NCBI GenBank assembly: GCA_011009095.1 | Contig: VTPC01000653.1 | Coordinates: 107,034 to 171,033, forward strand | Source of the DNA: Ignelater luminosus | Taxonomy: Eukaryota; Arthropoda; Insecta; Coleoptera; Elateridae | Direction of reading: 5' to 3' | Length of the DNA stretch: 64,000 nt | Shown: positions 55,440 to 64,000 of the stretch, piece after piece | Position numbering within the stretch: the stretch's first letter is position 1 | Layout of the letters: every line of letters begins with the position of its first letter | Position numbers and translations under genes: made by a program | The notes under the pieces: model-generated | Seen by the model: the letters and a program-made list of their open reading frames with translations, nothing else | Databases searched by the model: none | Told to the model about the DNA's origin: nothing

Positions 55440-55920
55440 ACTGTTGTTGTCGTCAACTGGTTGCACCTGGGTGCCTGAAAAGGCGTTCTTCAAGCTTGGT
55501 AAGCCCGAAAATGAAGGCGTCTTGCATAGGGTGATCAATTCTGTCTTCTGGACCGCAAATGTCACATAGCGGGCTAACAGTCGTTTTTTTCGGATATAGT
55601 TGGTGGTGGATTTGGTGTTGGTTTGGCACTGACCCGAAAGCTAGACACATAGTTGCACGTTTCAAATGGCATTGTTATACTTTGATATGAATATAGTTTT
55701 TAATTCTTCGAGTCTGGTTGTCATCGCTGATTGTTGTTGCCACCATTGTGTGGCGTCTCAAAACTGGGCTGTGGAACTGTCTGCAGAGCTTTGTGGAGTC
55801 GAGATCATGGAATTCCAGTAATAATATGCTGATCAGTTGACTCTTGCGCTGATAACGGTTTGGAGCCCCAAGAAGACCTCCATGCTGAGGTGCCAAAAAC
55901 AGTCTGTTGCTCAAGGATGC
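55440..55920 (-). pseudogene. gypsy gag-like remnant
   Basis: The minus-strand frame 55453-55665 contains LCDICGPEDRIDHPMQDAFI followed by FGLTKLEERLF. It fits the gag segment (.. R.RD..VFG(I/L).....RE.LL..) found in insect gypsy-type elements. The next frame upstream (55675-55914) is basic and unassigned but continuous. A downstream frame (55206-55565) with TPEPSESLYPQTGTKGKQT probably covers the gag-protease spacer; no DTG/DSG protease motif is readable. Confidence 0.6.
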
Positions 55921-58829
55921 TGATATGATTTCAGATTACTTAATGAAAAATTAACGCCGCCAGTTACATTTTTAGAATAGAGACTTCAAGAAACGTTATA
56001 TAAGGTGACAGAAAATTAAAATCTGCCCAATGCGCACATTACCAAATGATAACTTCCCGATCTGGAACCTAAAAACGGCTGTGGCTATAATCTTAACATC
56101 GGTACCAAGAAAACGTTTTGGCTTTTGTACCATCTTGATTTGCTGACAGTTTCGCAGCTGTTCTTAGAGCGGTAGATTCTAGATTGATTGACCGAACAGC
56201 GTTGAGATAGTTCGATCAGTTTCTTCTCGTTTCTTCTCGTTTCTTGCTTCATTGCGATAACTTGATTCTTAATTTGAGTGCGGTATTGCATTTTTGCAGC
56301 GGATTTGGAAACTCTCGACTCTTTTTGGTTCGGTAAATTCAAACCCTTCTTGTGATTGAATTGTAGAATCGGATTTGTTGCAAACTGACAAAGCTACTGG
56401 CATCATTTATGTGGACGTGTGTATTCTAAGTGGAACTCTTGAAGCTGTTCAATCCCTTCTGGAATCCTTGAACCGTATTCGTCTTGATCTCTTTTTTCCT
56501 TTGAGCTTTTCTTCGTCTTTGAAATTAATCGATTTCCCCCCAAAGAAATTTGCTCGTTCTCGCGCGGGCTTGAATCTGATGTTTTCTGACAATAGAAATT
56601 ACTTCGAGATCGTTCTAGATTTGAATACTTGTGGGCAAATGGACTATAGCAAGAATTTTAGACCGATGATGGCAATGAAAACTACAACACTGTTAAGTTG
56701 TAGAATCTGCTGAGAAGCTTTGTAAAACAAATGAGCACGAAGGGTTCAGTTTTTTATAAATCTATCAAAAGCGTCGCAAATTTTTATTTAAACGATGGGG
56801 GGGAGTAAATCAATGAGGAAATCGCAGGTTCAACCTTTATTACACGCTATAAAATTATTAATAATATTCAGTTTTAATTAGTTTTGCTAAAAAGAGAATT
56901 TCTTATTTCAAAACACACAACTGTTTTTGACAAATAAATTGTCTTGTTTAATTGTTTACGAATGACATAAAATATTGCCATGCAAATTGTATAGGTAATC
57001 ACCGGGTCCTCATTTAACTGATTCTGTCACTCCATTATTTGCTAATTTCAAAATACACCGACGAGCATTTCAACAACAATACGCGCGTACATAACACAGT
57101 AGATGAATTGGAAATTTAATTACACGCAACCTATGTTATAAGCTATAACAAACCAAAAACATAATCGTTCGTAATCCCAAATGATCCGAACGAATTACAA
57201 ATTGTTTCTTATTATAATTAATTGTTAACATCGTTCGATTATAATTTAAAGATCCCCCCCAGTAAAATGATACCCTGTTAAGTATATACCACGATCTTTC
57301 TGAAATTTGTAACGAGCTCTCGTTATTTCTGCTTCCCAATAATAAATCACATCCAACAATCTAATAGCATTTATGAACCTGAACGAACGCAAACAAATTT
57401 AAAACCGGAATGACGATGAGATTACGATAACATTAAAAAAATATGTCCATCAGGACCGACAAATCGCTGAACCATAAACGACCTTGTTTTTCACATTGTA
57501 TATTAAAAACAGTAATAATAATAAAGAAAAAAACTGAAAAAAACATTCGTAAATAACATAATAATCTAACGTGTTTGTAACCTAGTGGCATAATTTTGAT
57601 TCTGACGAATATCAGGTTTCTTATTTTAAGAATTAAGATGCTCCCGGTATTATAAAGGAAAAGAGAGGCGGAATTACCGTTGAGAGAGTCTAATTAGAAG
57701 GGAAAACATTATATTTTCATTACTTCGTCAGAAGGTAGTATAAAACAGTGCGCGCGATAAAAGCAAATTAAACTAGCGATTTTATGTTTTTGCCCAGCTG
57801 CAGGAGGCAAATTGGTCTGGAATTTAAATTTTAACAAATTCTAGATTATACGACTTCCATATTTGATCAAGTAAATTAGCATAAATCGATTTTGTTTTGT
57901 AAAAAGATTTTAAATTATTATGATTTTAATCGAAAACGGAAGAAGTAAAGGGAAAAGAAACGGTGCCTCAAGGTGAAATATTTGGCCCTGTTTTGTTTCT
58001 TTCATTTTAGGTAAAGTGTGCCACATATCTATAACTATCGATGATTAGACTTTCATTTCGATCCTGATTGAATCATTATAGCGTGAAATTAAACTTTTTG
58101 CTTTTGTTTTTATGAATGAAGATGATCTCCCATCGGCCAGTATTATAATTTTGCAAATCTACAGCTGCGATTATATAAAAATTATAACTTCCTACACACA
58201 TAACTGTGCGCACACACACAAAAGAAATTCTATTAATATTATTATTATTGCAAAAATATGTATGCCACGTTATATTACAGTGAAGGAGAAATATAATAGT
58301 GAAAGTCTTCTCACGGTGGAGATTCATAAAGAATAGGGTCACACAGTCCGGTCAGTTACGACACAAAAGGTGAACTAGTGCTAAACAATACGGTATAAAT
58401 TCGATAACAACAAATTAAAAATCTATTAAATAAATTTGTCTTAATTATTACAAACAACACACACTCTGCCATGAGCAATAAAAACAAGTAAAGTATTTTT
58501 ATTCTTACATATATACAGTCAGCGCTCTCAAAACCTACTTTAATAATATTAATATTTCAAATTGTGCTATTGTGTTCTTTTTTTAACTTAAATGTCGTCA
58601 CCTTTGGAATTTTAAAAGTGTAACCTGCCTCTTCTAATTATTATATAGTAAATTATTCAGCTCTAGGAGATTTATTTCTGTAAATTAAGAAACTTGGAAA
58701 TATCAGGGTTAAATCGTTTTTGCTGTGTTTTATTAATGATTTGTATATTTTTAGGAAACTAGAAAGAGCCAGATATTTAGTGATTAAAATTTATGTGTAA
58801 ATATTGTTTTGACTATCGACCAAGCTGAA
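55921..58829. other. AT-rich region without recognised genes
   Basis: Nearly 3 kb with no recognisable coding sequence. The plus frame 56375-56713 (112 codons) and overlapping frames at 58076-58342 on both strands have no motif. A TTTCTTCTCG duplication is seen at 56219-56240. Confidence 0.45.
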
Positions 58830-59290
58830 ACTTTTTTCTATCAAATAGAAATATCAACGGGGGTTTTCTCTCCTCGCTATTTTTTTAGTCCATTCTCCAG
58901 ATTATGGTCGTGTTAATTAGTAAATAGAAACAGTGAGAAGGAGGCCGAGATATAAGTACAAGTACAAGCTTTTGGTTTAATTAATCTTGCCTGCAAGATC
59001 TTGTTTTCTTGATAGTTTAGAATTAGACAGGGTCTTCTTTCCCCGCTAATTTTTCCATGCCCGTTTCCTAGATGGCGGCTTTGTTAGTAAATAGAAACAG
59101 TAGGACGAAGACAGATCTATATATCTACCGAGCTTCAAGTTACATCAGTTTCGAGAGCTTAATTAGTCTCGTCTGCTTGATAAAATAGAATGGAGCACGG
59201 TCTTCTTTCTCCTCTAATTTTTCCAAGCCCGTCCCCCAGATTGTAGTCTCATTAGTAAATAGCAACAGTGCGACAGAGGCAGAGATATTA
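58830..59290 (+). repeat. 167-bp tandem repeat, cluster 1
   Basis: Three units, marked by TAAATAG(A/C)AACAGT at 58921, 59088 and 59256 (spacings 167, 168). Each contains CTTCTTTC(C/T)CC, TAATTTTTCCA(T/A)GCCCGT and an TTAATTAGTCT-like word. The last unit passes into the integrase remnant near 59300. Confidence 0.88.
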
Positions 59291-59294
59291 AACC

Positions 59295-60070
59295 TTGAAT
59301 GTCCGTAGAACCTTCCTTTTGAAAACGCTGCTGATAAAAGGTATAAGAATATGGTTGATAGAGTAAGTAACTTACCTAACAAATATCCTCAATGGCGAGT
59401 TGATTCTGATTGGCCTTATAAATATACTAAATCGCATATTCCACGACTACCTTCTGCATCTGAAAATTGAAAACTCCTAATTCCTAAAGACAAGCGAAAT
59501 GAATTTCTTCGATTTTATCATAGTGACCTCAACTCTCGTCATATACTGGAAAATTGTAGATCAGTACTATTAGCCACGACTACGTAGTAATGTGCTACGA
59601 TTTGTAAAAAATTACCTTCAAGCCTTATGGATTCGCGTTCATCTATTGCAATGATAGCTTGGACTCGATCGGTCCGCTCCCATTTCGCAGTCATCAAAAC
59701 CTTGTTAATCTGCTAAATTCATAACAATAATTGTTGTTGGGATAAAATTCTTTATTATCTTTGGACGAGAGCATATTTTTCATGGTAAGGAATATACTTT
59801 GGCTCATTCCACTCCTGAAGAGTTAAAAAGAATAATGAAGCTCATGCTCGTTCTCTTAGGCGTGGTCAATTAATTTGGCAGCAAAATAAAATTCTCAGTG
59901 ATGCGACCAAGTACTTTTTCGCTAAGTTAGCTCTCAAGTTTATAGGCCCCTAGAAAGTTAGAAAGAAAACTGGCCACGTTACTTATTGAGTTGAAAGATG
60001 ATAATGGAGTTAGGCAAAAGGTAATTGATGTGCTTAAGATTTAAAGGCTTTTAATAACTTGAATACTTCC
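59295..60070 (+). pseudogene. Second gypsy-type integrase remnant
   Basis: Reading on the plus strand: NLPNKYPQWRVDSDWPYKYT (from about 59372), then LIPKDKRNEFLRFYHSDLNS then RHI (about 59480-59545), which is the H..H start of the integrase zinc-binding domain (family pattern P..LR..+L...H(D/S)...GH.G..KT). Worn frames follow with GPLPFRS (about 59670-59690). The C-terminus is LRRGQLIWQQNKILSDATKY (about 59858-59917), KLALKFIGP, and KTGHVTYxVELKDDNGVRQK (about 59968-60025), matching the end of gypsy integrases. The core catalytic D,D,E motif is largely lost. It is a different lineage from the element at 53.3-55.9 kb. Confidence 0.75.
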
Positions 60071-60077
60071 TTCTAAT

Positions 60078-60405
60078 AAAAGAGGGAGTTTGTAACGTTA
60101 TGGTTTCATTTTTCATTTTATATTTAATGGGCTCCACTTTCTTTTCTTTACTCTGAATTTATTCTTGAGCATCGTAATTCTGCCTTTGTTAGTAAATAAA
60201 AACAGGAAGACGGAGACGAAGATATATCTAGGTTTAGGTTTAATCAATCTTGAGAGCTCATTTAATTTTGTTTGTAAGGTCTTTTCTCTTTGGTAGACTA
60301 GAATTGCGGTCTTCTTTTCCCCCCTAATTCTTCCAAGCCCGTTCCCTAGATTGCCTCTTCATTAGTAAATAGATACGAAGACAGAGATGTATTGTAAATT
60401 AACCG
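60078..60405 (+). repeat. Likely polypurine tract, LTR start and 167-bp repeat cluster 2
   Basis: AAAAGAGGGAGT (60078-60089) looks like a polypurine tract and is followed by TGTAACGTTATGG (60091 on), a plausible start of a 3' LTR. After about 80 bp, two units of the 167-bp repeat follow, marked at 60193 and 60366 (spacing 173). If correct, the repeat belongs to the LTR of the gypsy element on its left. Confidence 0.65.
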
Positions 60406-60412
60406 AACTGTA

Positions 60413-61230
60413 CAGTGTGGTCCAATTTTGATGGGATTGAATAGGTAACTTTCTTGTTAGCGCAGATAAATGAAAACGGCTTAGGCACTCGTGATCTCTT
60501 TTTTCATGCTTATTCCATTACCGTTGCCAGAAATAAGCTACCGTCTTTTGTTTTGTCCCTAGAGAGAAAAAGTAAAAAATGGCCGATTCCTTCAATTTGC
60601 TGCAACTCCTTTACTTTTGAAGCTAGAACAAAATCATTTTAGTATTGTTTAGGCACTTTTTAACGTAGAATTCAATGCCGTCAGTCGTTTTCTTCTAGTC
60701 CTTTCCATAAATGCGCTGTAACTCAAAGCTGAATTTTAAAATGGACCATTTAAACAATCAGTTTTGAGTTACAGTGCAGTTATAGGCAGGACTAAAAAGA
60801 AACGACTGACGGCATTGAATTCTACGTTAAAAGTGCCTCAACGATGCTAAAATAATTTTGTTCTAGCTTTGAAAATAAAGGAGTTACAGCAAATTGAAGC
60901 AATCGGTCCATTTAAAAAATCTAGCTTTGAGTTACAGCGCATTTATGAAAAGGGTTAGAAGAAAACGACTGGCGGCATTGAATTCTACGTTAAAAAGTGC
61001 TAAAATGATTTTGTTCTAGCTTCGAAAATGAAGGAGTTACAACAAATTGAAGGAATCGACTGTTTTTTACTTTTTCTCTCTAGGGACAAAACAAAAGACG
61101 GCAGCTTATTTCTGGCAACGATAATGGAATAAGCATGAAAAAAGAGATCATGAACACCTAAGCTGTTTTCATTTATCTGCGCAAATAAGAAAGTTACCCA
61201 TTTAATCCTATCGAAATTGGACCACACTGT
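60413..61230. mobile_element. Foldback MITE with long inverted arms
   Basis: The left end starts CAGTGTGGTCCAATTTTGAT (60413); the right end, read on the minus strand from 61230, starts CAGTGTGGTCCAATTTCGAT. TA flanks both (60411-60412, 61231-61232). The arms are each about 240-330 bp and highly similar. The centre (60660-60840) is itself a palindrome around GAATTCTACGTTAAAA words, and part of the right arm is duplicated (about 60840-61020). Ends of the CAGTG(T) type with TA duplications suggest a Tc1/mariner-superfamily derivative. Both arms contain the same open frame (plus 60454-60642; minus 61000-61227). It split one unit of the 167-bp repeat. Confidence 0.88.
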
Positions 61231-61232
61231 AC

Positions 61233-61400
61233 ACTATAGGTTTAAAATCAGCCTTGAAAGTTTAAATTAAACTTGCCTGTATGATAAACAAGAATTGCAC
61301 ACTGCCTTCTTTCCTTTCTAATATTTCCAAGCCAATTGTGGTTTTGTCAGTACATAGGAACGGTGGGACGGGATCAGAGATATTTCTACAGACAGCACCG
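61233..61400 (+). repeat. 167-bp tandem repeat, cluster 3 (rest of the split unit)
   Basis: It carries the end of the unit broken by the MITE (AATCAGCCTTGAAAGTTTAA, TTGCCTGTATGATAAAC) and a further CTTCTTTCCTTTCTAATATTTCCAAGCC... unit with GTACATAGGAACGGTG at about 61349-61364. Confidence 0.8.
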
Positions 61401-61925
61401 CTCCTAGAGTATGAGTCGTCCGCACGCAGGACTACATTTGCCGTCTCTTCCTATTTTGTCCCGAAGATTTTTGCACAATTTTGGATATTTAATCTTTACG
61501 TACTACATTAATCTAATTTGAAGCATTAAAAACTTTTTTTAACGTTATTGAGCACAGAAATATTAATTTAAATTAATGCTTACGGTTCATTATTCTTAGT
61601 GAGGTTCTTAGACGTTGACTTTTAAAATCTTTACGGCTTAATGCTTTTCATTTTGAGCTTCTCATTCGCTTTCATAAATTTTCCTTAAGAGAATTGCCCA
61701 AAAATCATTGAAAGGCTATTGTTTTTAAGCACAAAGGCTGCTTGTCTTTTAGCGTAATGCCATAACGCCAAGCTTGGCCAAAACATTGTATCATTCTGAG
61801 GATGACATATGTTAAAGAAATCAAGCCATTTCGATAGACATTTACGAGTGTAACTTTCTCTATTATCGCTTAATTCCTAACTCACTCTACACCTGGTCAA
61901 AAAATCCCAACTTTGTCGGTCATTG
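61401..61925. other. Spacer, nothing recognised
   Basis: No coding or repeat signal; moderately AT-rich. Confidence 0.5.
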
Positions 61926-61929
61926 CCTC

Positions 61930-63460
61930 TTAAGAAGGCACCTGCCGCTCATAGATGTAGAGCAAGTCTCTAAATAGCAATGTAACGTCTTTCCACTTTC
62001 TGAAGGGAAGGGTTAGGACTGACAAGATCTGTTGTCTTGATATTCCTAGAAAAGGTTCTGGTCCTAAGTAGGTATCATCGGCTCTGAGTTTGACGAGTTC
62101 ATTCGCCTTTTGCGTTGCCGTGGATCCTGTTGTGGAGGAGCCCAAAAGAATCTCTTGTTCTGGCTGCTCAAATCGTTTTTGGTGCCGCAGATATTTATCT
62201 TTTTCTCCGTCATTCTTGCATCTTTCCTATACAGCACCGATAAAATGGAATAAACCTCAGCCTAGAAAACCATGGTGTGCTTTCTCAGAGCAGAGCTCTC
62301 TTGCACGTGAGATTTTTTCTGCTGCCGAGGATTTCCTGTCATCCAAATGTGATTCATACATGATATATAAAAACAGCGAGTCTTGTTGGAAATTCACCTT
62401 TGTGTTCCCCCACTATTTCTTAGTTGGGATTGCGATAAAGTACTTCCTAGGCAGCCTTAATCGATCGTCCGTCTGTTTACCCTGTAAAGGCACTTTTCCC
62501 CCCTCTAACTGGACTATTTTGGCGTGACCGGTGACGGCGTGACCCATTTTCATAATCTTGCATCCCCCTTATTCAAGCTGGGAGGAGGTCCAGCAGCTCT
62601 AATAGAACCTCAAGTGCAACCATAAGGGTCGTCCTCATTGCATCGCTTATACCCACACAGGCTAGGCGTTGTAGCTTGACTAGCCTTTGGGCAATGTTGG
62701 TGCGTTCTACACTAGACTACCAGACCACTGAACCATATAGTACTGTAGGTGTTCACTATCTTTTTCCAGACTCTTAACGGGAACACATTTTTTCGTCAAA
62801 AATACGATTTTTTAAAAAAAGACAAAAGGCGTATTGTCATGTTTGCAATGTCCCAATTTCAGAGTTGTAAAGAGCAATTTCCATATGCTATATTTATTCT
62901 TTATTTATTTTGCTCATTTTGCAAATAGGTAAAGTTTCTTCTGATTTTATGTTGATCGTGCATCTGGTATAGCGCAAAAATACTTTTGTTATTATGCTTA
63001 AGAAAACAAAAAGACATTAGACGTGCCTTCTTAAGCATGTAACGCCAAAAATGTTATATAACTTGTACAGAACACTACAACCACCTAATTTCAGGGTCTA
63101 GCGCAGCTGCCGACTTGGTTATCACCTTGTCGACATGTGACTACAAACTTGATCACCTTTAAGTACTTGACCTGCTGCGCGAGCGGTAGATATGAATTTT
63201 TTTAAACCATTCGTTTTCTTTCTCTTTGTGGAGATAACTACCTCAGTCTTAGATGAATTGATCAAAAACCCATTTTTATTACAAACCTTGTTATGATTCT
63301 GCAGGATACTAGCATTTAGTCGCAGAAAGCGACCAGTGACTAATAGTAGCTCGTCGTCTGTGTATGCCAGAGCAATAAAGTCGTCCGGTTTTAAGCGCTC
63401 CAAAAGATCATCCATTATTAGATATCAAAGATGGGATGAAAGGCAGCTCTTCTGTATCCA
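61930..63460 (-). pseudogene. RT/RNase H LINE remnant, minus strand
   Basis: RT palm: MDDLLERLKPDDFIALAYTD then DELLLVTGRFLRLN (about 63310-63415). The catalytic box normally reads YADDLLLLV; here it is YTDDELLLV. Next are ASILQNHNKVCNKNGFLINS and SKTEVVIST (about 63230-63310). A gap with stops follows. The RT C-terminus reads VERTNIAQRLVKLQRLACVG then ISDAMRTTLMVALEVLLELL (about 62590-62712), typical of R1/I-type elements that go on to RNase H. The last piece, TGSTATQKANELVKLRADDT then YLGPEPFLGISRQ (about 62020-62130), matches the end of the RNase H domain (G(N/S)..AD.LA..G). The 5' side beyond 63460 was not traced. Confidence 0.8.
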
Positions 63461-64000
63461 TTATTGGCCTGCAGGTGCTGGAGGCCTTGATATTAATCAA
63501 ATATATATAATCGCGCAAGTTTAATTTATTCAGATGAAGAAAGTTAATATTACGAGGATAGTAGAGAGAGTAATGTCGTTTGATGGGACAATCTATGACG
63601 TTTTGCGAAATCCAAAGATCTCGCTTATTCTAAAATCTAAATGTATCCCGATGTCTACTCGACAGTCTCCTAGAGCAGGTTTGGCAGGGCTTTGATATTG
63701 TCAGTGTAGAAATCATTTCTCTTAATTTTCGAGTTTTCTAATATGTTCATAAATATTTGCACAACAGTAAATATAAGCATTCATCCAACTAGATTGTAGA
63801 TACTTTTGCTAATTTCCTCTTTATAAGAGATATAATGATGCAAGTAATCTCAAAGATTGGACTGGCATTAAAAGTCAGAGTGCTGAAGTAATTTTGTTGT
63901 CAACACCAACATCATAATTTGCCGTATAATATAAAACATCAAAGCGTTGAAAATTGTTTCAAAACTTTCAGGATATACCTTACGGATAACATAAGCCCGG
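63461..64000. other. AT-rich end of window
   Basis: No recognised feature. It may include worn upstream RT sequence of the minus-strand LINE, but no motif is readable. Confidence 0.45.

Larger units (their letters stand above)
53300..55920 (-). mobile_element. gypsy-type LTR retrotransposon remnant, minus strand
   Basis: Read right to left: gag-like (55900-55450), spacer/protease region, RT (55090-54580), RNase H (54560-54350), integrase (54080-53340). The domain order RT, RNase H, integrase identifies a Metaviridae (gypsy) type element. It is distinctly more GC-rich than its surroundings. LTRs, primer site and polypurine tract were not found on either side, so the ends are approximate. No envelope-like frame is seen. 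Confidence 0.82.

Noticed and set aside
60454..60642. Small protein gene in the MITE
   Set aside because: The same frame appears in the inverted arm; it is part of a foldback repeat with no start context. Kept only as an observation.
1..64000. CRISPR arrays, bacterial operons, Shine-Dalgarno sites, prophage
   Set aside because: Element content (mariner, LINEs, gypsy), AT-rich non-coding blocks and lack of dense genes are those of a eukaryotic genome.

Overview
The window looks like non-genic, repeat-dense DNA from an arthropod, probably an insect. It is AT-rich. Every protein-like stretch I can recognise is a decayed transposable element: four mariner-type copies plus one further DDE-transposase tail, about ten non-LTR retrotransposon fragments (jockey-like, R1-like, R2-like, RNase H-bearing I-like and endonuclease/RT CR1/RTE-like types), and two gypsy-type LTR elements. 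I see no intact gene, no convincing host exon, and no tRNA, rRNA or CRISPR array. Long open frames are rare and nearly always sit in repeats.

Layout. 0-9.1 kb: three mariner copies whose ends or frames are clear (1-659, 1021-2172, 7465-8639), one very decayed mariner (about 3.2-3.7 kb), a jockey-like LINE 3' end (5.9-7.0 kb) and an R2-like RT remnant (8.8-9.1 kb). 9.5-17.7 kb: islands of an unusual GC-rich mosaic repeat, one of them split by a nested RNase H-bearing LINE. 20.4-22.8 kb: another mosaic island, a truncated R1-like LINE, then a 153-bp satellite in head-to-head orientation. 25.3-29.9 kb: a fifth mosaic island, an R1-like RT remnant (minus) and a second jockey copy (plus). 33.1-35.1 kb: a 114-bp duplication, a long polypyrimidine tract and a 181-bp satellite. 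35.5-37.9 kb: a minus-strand LINE carrying a small TA-flanked MITE. 41.4-44.2 kb: another minus-strand LINE with a plus-strand jockey copy inside it. 46.7-47.9 kb: the largest mosaic island, with a higher-order period near 245 bp. 52.4-55.9 kb: a LINE tail and a minus-strand gypsy element. 58.8-61.4 kb: a 167-bp repeat around a gypsy integrase remnant, broken by a foldback MITE. 61.9-63.5 kb: an RT/RNase H LINE on the minus strand.

Two themes stand out. First, the mosaic family (seven islands or island parts) is built from 17-19 bp GC-rich words, AT-richer words around GTACAAAAATAA, and a GCCTGCACG-type word. Three islands share an end motif, and I cannot assign the family to a known class. 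Second, nearly every element here has lost or changed its catalytic core while both flanks persist. The clearest case is a gypsy RT missing exactly four codons including both catalytic aspartates. Elements are nested (LINE in mosaic repeat, jockey in LINE, MITE in LINE, MITE in satellite), so relative ages can be read.
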